Shown: positions 16,817-22,839 of the stretch, piece after piece
Layout: every line of letters begins with the position of its first letter
Position numbering within the stretch: position 1 is the first letter of the stretch
Source: an uncultured Anaerolineales bacterium
GTDB taxonomy: Bacteria; Chloroflexota; Anaerolineae; Anaerolineales; UBA6663
Assembly (NCBI GenBank): GCA_937952305.1
Contig: CALFZO010000035.1
Span: 1 to 35,340 of the forward strand
Direction of reading: 5' to 3'
DNA length: 35,340 nucleotides
The notes under the pieces: model-generated
Told to the model about the DNA's origin: nothing
The model's input: only the letters and a program-made list of their open reading frames with translations
Database searches by the model: none
Program-made: the position numbers and the translations under genes

Positions 16817-18990
16817 CGTGTCAGCCTCTCCGCCAGCCCGCTCCAGCGCTGGCTGACCTTGGCGTTGCGGACCGCCATCGCGATGGCCTTGCGGCTGCCC
16901 ACCAGGACGCACAGCTGGCGGGCGCGCGTGATGGCGGTGTAGAGCAGATTGCGCTGCAGCATGATGTAGTGCTGGGTCACCAGCGGCACCACCACGGCCG
17001 GGAACTCGGAGCCTTGCGCTTTGTGGATGCTGACGGCGAAGGCGTGCTGCAGTTCGTCGCTTTCCAGCCAATCGTAGAAGACCGTGCGCCCGTCCACTTC
17101 CACGGCCAGCGTCTGGTTCTCGGGGTCGATGTCCAGGATGCGGCCGATGTCGCCGTTGAACGTTTCCTTGGTGTAGTTGTTGCGGATCTGCATGACGCGG
17201 TCGCCGGTGCGGAAGATCCGGCCGCCGAGCGGGCGCTCGTCTTTGCGCGGGCTGGGCGGGTTGAGGGCGGCCTGCAGGCGCTGGTTGAGGGCGGCCACGC
17301 CGGCCGCGCCGCGGTGCATGGGCGCCAGCACCTGCACGTCGCGGAGCGCGTCCAGGCCGAACTTGCGCGGGATGCGGTTGGCCACCACGTCCACCAGCAG
17401 TTCGGCCGCCGGCTCGGCCTCCTCCTCGACAAACAGGAAGAAATCGCGCGCATCCTTGGGAAAAGCCGGCGGCTGGCCCTGGTTGATGCGGTGGGCGTTG
17501 GTGATGATGGCGCTTTCGGCGGCTTGGCGGAAGACTGTGGTCAGGCGCGCCACCGGCACGGCGCCGCTGGCCACCAGGTCGCCGAGCACGTTGCCGGCGC
17601 CCACCGACGGCAGTTGATCCACGTCGCCCACCAGCAGCAGATGCGCGGCCGGGTCCACGGCTTTGAGTAGGTTGTTGAACAGGACCAGGTCCAGCATCGA
17701 GACCTCGTCCACGATGACCATGTGCGCGCTCAGGCGCTGGTGCTCGTTGACGGTGAAACCCTCCGTCGGCGAGAAGCCGAGCAGGCGGTGCAGGGTCTGG
17801 GCCGGGCGGCCGGCGGCCTCGCTCAGGCGCTTGGCGGCGCGCCCGGTGGGCGAGGCTAGCGCGGCGGCGTGCTTCTTCACTTCCAGCAGGCGGATCACGG
17901 CGCGCAGGGTCGTGGTCTTGCCGACGCCGGGTCCGCCGGTGAGCACGCACACTTTGGAGGTCAGCGCCAGGCGCACGGCCGCGCGCTGCTCGTCCGAGAG
18001 CGCCACCGGCGTGTCCTTGTCCACCACCTGGGCGAAGAGCCAGTCCCAGTCGGCGTTTTTGAACTCGGGCAGGCGCGTGGTGGGCGAGCCGAGCAGTGCG
18101 CGCAGGCGCTGGGCGACGTTGACCTCGGCCTGGTAGAACGGCGCCAGGTACACGGCCGCGGTCTCCCCGGCCAGCGTCTCGCGCCTGATCCGGCCATCGG
18201 CTTCCAGCCGGTCCAGGGCGGCCGGCAGTTGGTCCGCCCCGGCCTCGTCCGCCAGGCCGAGCAGCTCGGCGGCGGTGCGCACCAGGTCCGGCTGCGGCGC
18301 GAAGACGTGGCCTTCGTCGGCCAGCTCGCTCAGGGCGTAGGCCAGGCCGGCCTCCAGGCGCGCGGGCGCGTCGGCGGGCACGCCCAGCGCCTGGGCGATC
18401 TTGTCGGCGGTGCGGAAGCCCACGCCCCAGATATCGCGCGCCAGCCGGTAGGGGTCGTTCTGGACGACGCCGAGCGAATCATCCCCATACTGTTTGTAGA
18501 TTTTGACGGCCAGCCCCACGCTGACGCCGTGGCTCTGCAGAAAGATCATCACTTCCTTGATGGCCTTCTGCTGTTCCCAGGCGCGGGTGATGGCGTCGGC
18601 GCGTTTCTGGCCGATGGCGGGCACCTCGCGCAGGCGGTGGGACTGGGTGTCGATGACGGTGAGCGTTTCGGCGCCGAAGGTGCGCACGATCTTCTCGGCC
18701 GTCTTCGGGCCGACGCCCTTGATCAGGCCGGAGCCCAGGTAGCGCCGAATGCCCTCGACCGTGGCCGGCAGCACCTGCTCGCAGCGCTCGGCCTTGAACT
18801 GGCGGCCGTATTCGGCGTGCAGGCCCCATTGCCCGGTGACGCGCAGGCTTTCGCCCGGCTGCACCTCCGGCAGGGTGCCGACCACGGTGACCAGGTCCGC
18901 CTGGCCGCGCACGTTCAGGCGCAGCACGGAGTAGCCGGTTTCGGCGTTGAAATAAGTGACGCGTTCGACGACGCCGGTCAGGGTGTCCAC
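16813..18990 (-). CDS. recD2: RecD2-type ATP-dependent DNA helicase
   Basis: RecD2 is a superfamily-1B 5'-3' DNA helicase acting in repair and recombination in bacteria, usually without RecBC. The 725-residue protein has the family layout: an N-terminal OB-like region, helix-hairpin-helix repeats (GSGLIKGVGPKTAEKIV and VPAIGQKRADAI), then the helicase core with Walker A GGPGVGKTTT (about 349-358), Walker B VDEVSMLD (about 425-432), SIHKAQGSEF (about 655) and TAITRAR near the C terminus. The start is GTG at 18990. There is no clear Shine-Dalgarno sequence, and a TAAAAT lies six bases upstream, so a leaderless mRNA is possible. The next gene is coupled by an ATGA overlap. Confidence 0.96.
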   Translation of the reverse strand: MDTLTGVVERVTYFNAETGYSVLRLNVRGQADLVTVVGTLPEVQPGESLRVTGQWGLHAEYGRQFKAERCEQVLPATVEGIRRYLGSGLIKGVGPKTAEKIVRTFGAETLTVIDTQSHRLREVPAIGQKRADAITRAWEQQKAIKEVMIFLQSHGVSVGLAVKIYKQYGDDSLGVVQNDPYRLARDIWGVGFRTADKIAQALGVPADAPARLEAGLAYALSELADEGHVFAPQPDLVRTAAELLGLADEAGADQLPAALDRLEADGRIRRETLAGETAAVYLAPFYQAEVNVAQRLRALLGSPTTRLPEFKNADWDWLFAQVVDKDTPVALSDEQRAAVRLALTSKVCVLTGGPGVGKTTTLRAVIRLLEVKKHAAALASPTGRAAKRLSEAAGRPAQTLHRLLGFSPTEGFTVNEHQRLSAHMVIVDEVSMLDLVLFNNLLKAVDPAAHLLLVGDVDQLPSVGAGNVLGDLVASGAVPVARLTTVFRQAAESAIITNAHRINQGQPPAFPKDARDFFLFVEEEAEPAAELLVDVVANRIPRKFGLDALRDVQVLAPMHRGAAGVAALNQRLQAALNPPSPRKDERPLGGRIFRTGDRVMQIRNNYTKETFNGDIGRILDIDPENQTLAVEVDGRTVFYDWLESDELQHAFAVSIHKAQGSEFPAVVVPLVTQHYIMLQRNLLYTAITRARQLCVLVGSRKAIAMAVRNAKVSQRWSGLAERLTR

Positions 18991-19019
18991 AGCGTGATTT
19001 TACCGGAGAGTGAGGGCCG

Positions 19020-19043
19020 CGGATTACACGGATGAGCGCGGAT
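19020..19043. repeat. short CGGAT repeat in the intergenic region before recD2
   Basis: CGGAT occurs three times at 19020, 19029 and 19039, spacing 9 and 10 bases, in the 100-bp gap between the nuclease-like gene and recD2. Similar GGATTACACGGAT-type strings are found as dispersed noncoding elements in many environmental bacterial genomes. A second copy was not seen in this window. Confidence 0.35.
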
Positions 19044-19090
19044 CGGCGCAAGCGGGCGAGGGCCGGGCCGTGGCCTCGGCGAAACCGGGG

Positions 19091-19816
19091 TCATTCGTGG
19101 CCGCCGTCTTCGCCCTCGGCCACGCGGTAGAGCCGGGCGCGCCGCTCGAAGCCGGCCTCGGCCAGCACGCCCATGTGCCGCAGACAGTACGTGATCTTCT
19201 GGCCGAGCCAGACCGACACGCCCAGGGCCTCGGCCAGCGCGCGGCTGGTGAAGGGCTGCGGCAGCCGCACCGGGATGAAGGCCAGGAAATCCTTGGGCGT
19301 GCGGAATTCCACGGCCTGGACCACCTCCAGCAGACGCCGGTCGGCCACCCGATAATCCCGGCCCCAGCGCCGGCGGCGGCGCGCCGGCGCGCGCACCTCT
19401 TCTTCGCGGACCAGGAGCACTTGAAACGTGAGGTTGGGATGAGCCATGAGGCCGGGCAGGCTGACCAACTCCTGGAACAGCTCGGCCAGCTGGCCGCGGC
19501 GCGGGGACTTGCGCCGGCCGAGCGGGCGGCCGCGGCCGTCCACGCGCACGATCCACTTCTCCAGCGCGATGGGGTGGGCCAGCCGGACGTGATGGTGCTC
19601 CAGCAGGCGCGGCAGCTTGCGCTTGAGGGCCGAGAAGCTGCCGGTCTGGACTTCGATGATGAGCGGGTCCGGGCCGTCGGCGCGCAGCACATCGGCGACG
19701 AAGCCGTCCACGGCCACTTCGAGCTGGTCGCCCGGCTGGGCCAGGTGGTGCTTTAAGGCGGCGTGCAGCGCGGTCTCGCGCAGCGTGCCGATGCGGCGGG
19801 TGGGGGCGGCAGACAT
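19091..19816 (-). CDS. putative PD-(D/E)xK-like protein with C-terminal winged helix
   Basis: No named family was recognised. In the 241-residue protein, residues 1-75 show an E14-containing helix, then VDGFVADVL with D42, then a strand IIEVQTG with E55 and Q57, followed by a basic helix (LKRKLPRL). This E...D...ExQ spacing fits a PD-(D/E)xK nuclease core with Gln in place of the usual Lys. Residues about 185-232 (FTSRALAEALGVSVWLGQKI, then a wing) look like a winged helix-turn-helix. It lies 100 bp upstream of recD2 on the same strand, so a DNA-processing role is suggested. There is no Shine-Dalgarno sequence; a TATAAT ten bases upstream suggests a leaderless start. Nuclease activity is inference. 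Confidence 0.7.
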   Translation of the reverse strand: MSAAPTRRIGTLRETALHAALKHHLAQPGDQLEVAVDGFVADVLRADGPDPLIIEVQTGSFSALKRKLPRLLEHHHVRLAHPIALEKWIVRVDGRGRPLGRRKSPRRGQLAELFQELVSLPGLMAHPNLTFQVLLVREEEVRAPARRRRRWGRDYRVADRRLLEVVQAVEFRTPKDFLAFIPVRLPQPFTSRALAEALGVSVWLGQKITYCLRHMGVLAEAGFERRARLYRVAEGEDGGHE

Positions 19817-19825
19817 GGCGCGGCG

Positions 19826-19833
19826 ATTATAAT
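19826..19833. promoter_or_regulatory. palindromic -10 element shared by divergent genes
   Basis: ATTATAAT is its own reverse complement and gives a perfect TATAAT on both strands in the 53-bp gap between the nuclease-like gene (start 19816) and the DUF2277 gene (start 19870). No convincing -35 is visible on either strand. It would give a leaderless or near-leaderless mRNA on the minus strand and a roughly 30-base leader on the plus strand. Confidence 0.6.
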
Positions 19834-19869
19834 CCTGCGCAAGCGCCCCGTCTTACCAGGAGGCCGACG

Positions 19870-20076
19870 ATGTGCCGGAGCATCAAAACCCTGCGCCGCC
19901 CGGAACCGCCGACCGAGGCCGAGATCCAGGCCGCCGCCCTGCAGTTCGTGCGTAAAGTCAGCGGCTACCGCGCCCCGTCGCGCGCCAACACCGCCGCCTT
20001 CGATGCGGCCGTGGCCGAAGTGGCCGCGGCGACGCGCCGCCTGCTGACGCAGCTCAAGACCCCGCCGGCCGGCTGA
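19870..20076 (+). CDS. DUF2277 family small protein
   Basis: This 68-residue protein matches the DUF2277 family closely: it begins MCRSIKTLRRPEPP, continues with EIQAAALQFVRKVSGYRAPS and ends with a helix containing VAAATRRLL. The function is unknown. The conserved Cys2-Arg3 at the very N terminus is kept. An AGGAGG six bases before the ATG supports the start. It is divergent from the nuclease-like gene and convergent with slyD, whose stop is three bases away. Confidence 0.9.
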   Translation: MCRSIKTLRRPEPPTEAEIQAAALQFVRKVSGYRAPSRANTAAFDAAVAEVAAATRRLLTQLKTPPAG

Positions 20077-20079
20077 GCG

Positions 20080-20553
20080 TCAGTGCCCGTGCGGGCCGTG
20101 CACGTGGCCGTGGCTGAGTTCCTCGTCCGTGGCGTCCCGCACGTCCTTGATCGTGACCGCGAAGTTGAGCGGCACTCCGGCCAGCGGGTGATTGCCGTCC
20201 ACGGTGATGGACTCGCGCTCGATCGACACCACCGTGAAGATGTGCTCGGCGTCGCCGAACTGCGCCCGGAAGCGCATCCCGACCTCGACCGTGTGGCCCT
20301 CGAACATGTCGCGCGTGACCTCCTGGCGGAGGCGCTCATCGCGCACGCCGTAGCCCTGCTCCGGGGCGACGCGCACCTGGAGCGCCGCGCCGACGGCCTG
20401 CCCGTCCAGGGCGTTCTCCAGGCCCGGGATCAAGCTGCCGATGCCGTGGATGTAGGCCAGCGGGTCCCCGCCCTGCGAGCTGTCGATGACGGTGCCGGCG
20501 TCGTCGGTCAACGTATAGTCGATGGTGACGACCTTGTGTTTGGCGATCTGCAT
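20080..20553 (-). CDS. slyD: SlyD-like FKBP-type peptidyl-prolyl cis-trans isomerase
   Basis: This cytoplasmic chaperone/prolyl isomerase of the SlyD type has 157 residues. The FKBP domain is split by the insert-in-flap chaperone domain at about residues 70-125; the FKBP part is recognised by IDYTLTDDAGTVID, then YIHGIGSLIPGLENAL and the C-terminal NHPLAGVPLNFAV. A short His-rich tail, SHGHVHGPHGH, recalls the metal-binding tail of SlyD, which serves nickel delivery in E. coli, though here it is short and lacks cysteine. The start is the ATG at 20553 with an AAGGAG at good distance. A terminator upstream separates it from the SDR gene. Confidence 0.92.
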   Translation of the reverse strand: MQIAKHKVVTIDYTLTDDAGTVIDSSQGGDPLAYIHGIGSLIPGLENALDGQAVGAALQVRVAPEQGYGVRDERLRQEVTRDMFEGHTVEVGMRFRAQFGDAEHIFTVVSIERESITVDGNHPLAGVPLNFAVTIKDVRDATDEELSHGHVHGPHGH

Positions 20554-20573
20554 GACAGGCTCCTTGGCGCGCG

Positions 20574-20605
20574 AACAAAAAGACCGGCCGGCCAAGCGGC
20601 CGGTC
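20574..20605 (-). terminator. intrinsic terminator of the SDR gene
   Basis: Read on the minus strand, a 9-bp stem (20605-20597 with 20590-20582, loop of six) is followed by TTTTTGTTC. It lies about 40 bases beyond the SDR stop and just before the slyD ribosome-binding site, so it isolates the two minus-strand genes. Confidence 0.85.
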
Positions 20606-20644
20606 CGGTCGGATGGGGAATGCGCGGATTATACCTGAGCGCGC

Positions 20645-21520
20645 TTACGGCCGGGCGACGTGCTCGGCGAAGTAGCGCCCCCAGTGCGGGCGCCGGCCGT
20701 CGCGGTCGCTGAAGCCGTACTCGTCGCTGAGCGTCCAGGACGCGTACACGCCGCCGGATTTGCGCAGCACGTCCGGGTCCGCGGCCAGCGCCGCCACGGC
20801 CCGCCCCACAAAGTAAGGCGTCTCCGAGGCGATGAAATGCGGGTCTTGCTTGGCGCCGTCCTGCCAGTTGGCCTCGCTCACGCCGAAGTGGGCGAGCATG
20901 GCCTCCGAGCGCAGGAAGCCCGGCGTCACGGCCAGCGCGGCTACGCCGTGCGGGCGCAGTTCCTCCGCCATGGCGAAGGCCAGGCGGATCACCGAGGCCT
21001 TGGCCAGGTCGTAGAACAGGTTGCCGCGATACGCGGCCGTGTCCCCGTCGGTGATCTCGACGATCAGGCCGCGCCGCTGGGCGAGCATGAGCGGCGCGGC
21101 GTGGCGGCTGGTGAGGATGTGGGCGTGCACGGCCGCGCGCTGCAGGCGCAGCCCCTGTTCGCAGTTGAGCTCCCAGAACGGCCGGCCCCATTCGGTCAGC
21201 GGGTCGCCGCCCCAAATGTCGTTGACCAGGATATCCAGCCGGCCCTGCTCGGCTTGAATGCGCGCGCACAGCGCCTGCACCTGCGCCTCCACCAGGTGGT
21301 CCACCTGCACGGCCAGGCCGACACCGCCGCCAGCCGTCACCTGCTCGGCGGTTTCCTCGATGGTCTCCGGGCGGCCGGGGCCGCTGGCCAGCTGCCCGCG
21401 CACGCTGCGCCCGGTGCAATAGACCGTGGCGCCGGCCTCCCCCAGCATGCAGGCAATGCCCCGCCCGGCGCCGCGTGTGGCGCCGGCGACTAACGCAACT
21501 CGGCCTGTCAGAGGTCGCAT
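20645..21520 (-). CDS. SDR-family oxidoreductase (DHRS1-like)
   Basis: This is a short-chain dehydrogenase/reductase of 291 residues. The cofactor loop GATRGAGRG (G13, G17, G19) and CTGRS suggest NADP(H) binding, and VNDIWGG (about 99-105) replaces the usual NNAG. The catalytic pair is Y170 and K174 (YDLAK). The serine expected about 12 residues before the tyrosine appears to be D158 in VEITDGD, which is unusual. The C-terminal FWE and PHWGRYFAE parts recall the DHRS1 group. The start is the ATG at 21520 with GGAGGAG upstream. A TAGAAT at 21602-21597 could be a -10. The substrate is unknown. Confidence 0.88.
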   Translation of the reverse strand: MRPLTGRVALVAGATRGAGRGIACMLGEAGATVYCTGRSVRGQLASGPGRPETIEETAEQVTAGGGVGLAVQVDHLVEAQVQALCARIQAEQGRLDILVNDIWGGDPLTEWGRPFWELNCEQGLRLQRAAVHAHILTSRHAAPLMLAQRRGLIVEITDGDTAAYRGNLFYDLAKASVIRLAFAMAEELRPHGVAALAVTPGFLRSEAMLAHFGVSEANWQDGAKQDPHFIASETPYFVGRAVAALAADPDVLRKSGGVYASWTLSDEYGFSDRDGRRPHWGRYFAEHVARP

Positions 21521-21874
21521 CCCCGCTCCTCCCGTGTCCTCCCCGCTCGGCAAGCCGCCCGCCGGGTCAGGGCGCGGCGGCGTTAAGTGGGAGCATATTC
21601 TACTGCCGGTCGGCCGGCGGCGCGCTCTCGGTCTGAAGGTTTCCGGCCTGAACCGTATCTAACTCTCAAGCGCCACTCACTTCGGTTTTGCGCAATTGAA
21701 CCGGTTTTGATACCGCGCGCCTGGCTGGCGGGCCGGCTCTGCCGGCGCGCCCGCTGCCGGGAGCCGCCCGGTTCAAAAGGTTCAACCCCGGCCGGTGGGC
21801 GAACTTTCCGGGCGCGGACCGAGTGTTGATGAGTATCACGGGAACGCGGCCGGCCGGGAAGGTGGAGTGTCACG
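21521..21874. other. 354-bp divergent intergenic region with repeated TGAACC sites
   Basis: No gene is supported between the SDR gene and the sigma factor gene. Four TGAACC hexamers occur: forward at 21649 and 21697, reverse (GGTTCA) at 21770 and 21779. The second lies in an AATTGAACCGGTT context that contains the palindrome AACCGGTT. A small branched hairpin can form at 21728-21754. A possible extended -10 promoter for the sigma gene lies at 21688-21716 (TTGCGC, 17 bases, TACCGC preceded by TG). Base composition is more AT-rich around 21640-21715 than elsewhere in the window, as expected for a control region. Confidence 0.6.
21688..21716 (+). promoter_or_regulatory. weak candidate promoter for the ECF sigma gene
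   Basis: TTGCGC and TACCGC are 17 bases apart, and TG sits one base before the -10. The AACCGGTT palindrome (21699-21706) lies in the spacer, where a regulator could block or bend the promoter. The match to consensus is only partial. Confidence 0.25.
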
Positions 21875-22456
21875 ATGATGGAGACGATGTACGAGGACCG
21901 ACACCTGTTGCTCCAGGTCCGCAACGGCGATTCGCTGGCGTTGCGGACGCTGCACGACAAGTACCGCCTGCCGGTGGTGCAGACGGCGCTGGCCATCACG
22001 CACGACGCGCGCGCGGCCGAGGACGTCCTGCAGCGCTGTTTTCAGAGGCTGCGCGACGAAGCCGGCCAGCTCGATCTGACAGAACCGCTCGCCCCGTGGC
22101 TGTACCGCACCGCCATCACGCTGAGCCAGGACCGCGTCAACCAGCCCGAGACGGGCTGGCCGGTCCCGGACACGCTGCTGGACCGGTTCGACCGGCTCGT
22201 GCCGCCCGAGCAGGCCCAGGCTGTGCGGGACCAACCGAGCGCGTTGCAGCGAGCGCTGGAGGCGCTGCCCGGCAATCAGCGCGTGGTGCTGATCCTGTAC
22301 TACCTGGGCGGCCTGCGCCTGAAGGAGATCGCGCGGGTGCTGGCCTGCCCGGTCGGCACCGTCAAGTCCCGCCTGCACTACGGCCGCGCCCAACTGCGCC
22401 GCACGCTCACCGGGCGCTTCAGCCTGGGCCGGGAGGTGACCTATGGGCGCGCGTAG
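21875..22456 (+). CDS. ECF-type RNA polymerase sigma factor
   Basis: This 193-residue protein has only sigma regions 2 and 4, the layout of extracytoplasmic-function sigma factors. Region 2 spans about residues 12-80 (HDKYRLPVVQTALAITHDARAAEDVLQRCF). Region 4 spans about 120-175, with a helix-turn-helix LRLKEIARVLACPVGTVKSRLHYGR. It recruits RNA polymerase to a specific promoter set. It lies upstream of, and on the same strand as, the ABC importer, with an overlapping small gene in between, so it may control that importer or itself. No zinc-finger anti-sigma partner is seen. A second possible ATG lies three codons in. The long residue strings above are family-typical. Confidence 0.9.
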   Translation: MMETMYEDRHLLLQVRNGDSLALRTLHDKYRLPVVQTALAITHDARAAEDVLQRCFQRLRDEAGQLDLTEPLAPWLYRTAITLSQDRVNQPETGWPVPDTLLDRFDRLVPPEQAQAVRDQPSALQRALEALPGNQRVVLILYYLGGLRLKEIARVLACPVGTVKSRLHYGRAQLRRTLTGRFSLGREVTYGRA

Positions 22457-22685
22457 ACGCCGGGGACGCTCGGCCGATAGCTTGGGCGCGCGCATCGGCG
22501 CCGCGTTGCACAGCCGCGTCCAGGGCGCGGCGCCGGCGACTGAACTGCGCCGCGCGCTCCTGCGGGCGGCCCGGGCCGCGGAGCGGGGTGCGGCCGGCGA
22601 CGGCGAGGCGGCCGGCGATGGCCCGCAGGTGGCCGCGCTTTGGGCCACTTACTGGCTGCGGATGCCGGCCGTCAGCTGGCGCTGA
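22443..22685 (+). CDS. small protein overlapping the sigma factor gene
   Basis: No family was recognised. This 80-residue, Arg/Ala-rich protein starts at an ATG inside the last codons of the sigma gene, overlapping by 14 bases in another frame. A near-perfect GGAGGTGA lies just before the ATG, and third positions are strongly G/C, both supporting translation. The N terminus is very basic (GARRRRGR), the middle is likely helical, and the end is hydrophobic/aromatic (ALWATYWLRM). Its position is that of an anti-sigma or sigma-modulating protein, but it has no zinc-finger motif or membrane helix. The role is inferred only from position. Confidence 0.6.
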   Translation: MGARRRRGRSADSLGARIGAALHSRVQGAAPATELRRALLRAARAAERGAAGDGEAAGDGPQVAALWATYWLRMPAVSWR

Positions 22686-22839
22686 CGCCCCGCGCCCAGG
22701 ACCGGCTTCCAGTGATGCGCTCGGCAAGGATTGCCAGCCCGAAAGGGGGTGACCGGCGCGCCCAACTTTGAGTTGCCCTGCCCAGGATTCGGCTTGTGCC
22801 CTATGTGTCCGCTTGCCAATGCGTTTGGAGGAGAAACTG

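Noticed and set aside
16817..17950. upstream extension of the glycosyltransferase frame inside recD2
   Set aside because: It is the +1 frame of recD2 and translates to Arg/Pro/Ala-rich noise. The ATG at 16816, coupled to the recD2 stop, is a better start.
21587..21829. 80-codon open frame in the sigma-factor upstream region
   Set aside because: There is no ribosome-binding site or family resemblance. The region is better explained as regulatory DNA.
22768..22839. longer start of the binding lipoprotein
   Set aside because: The extension would move the signal peptide inward, and the GGAGGAG stands directly before the ATG at 22840.
22686..22839. promoter directly upstream of the binding protein gene
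   Set aside because: TTGAGT and TTGCCC hexamers are present, but no -10 lies at a suitable distance, so no promoter was called.
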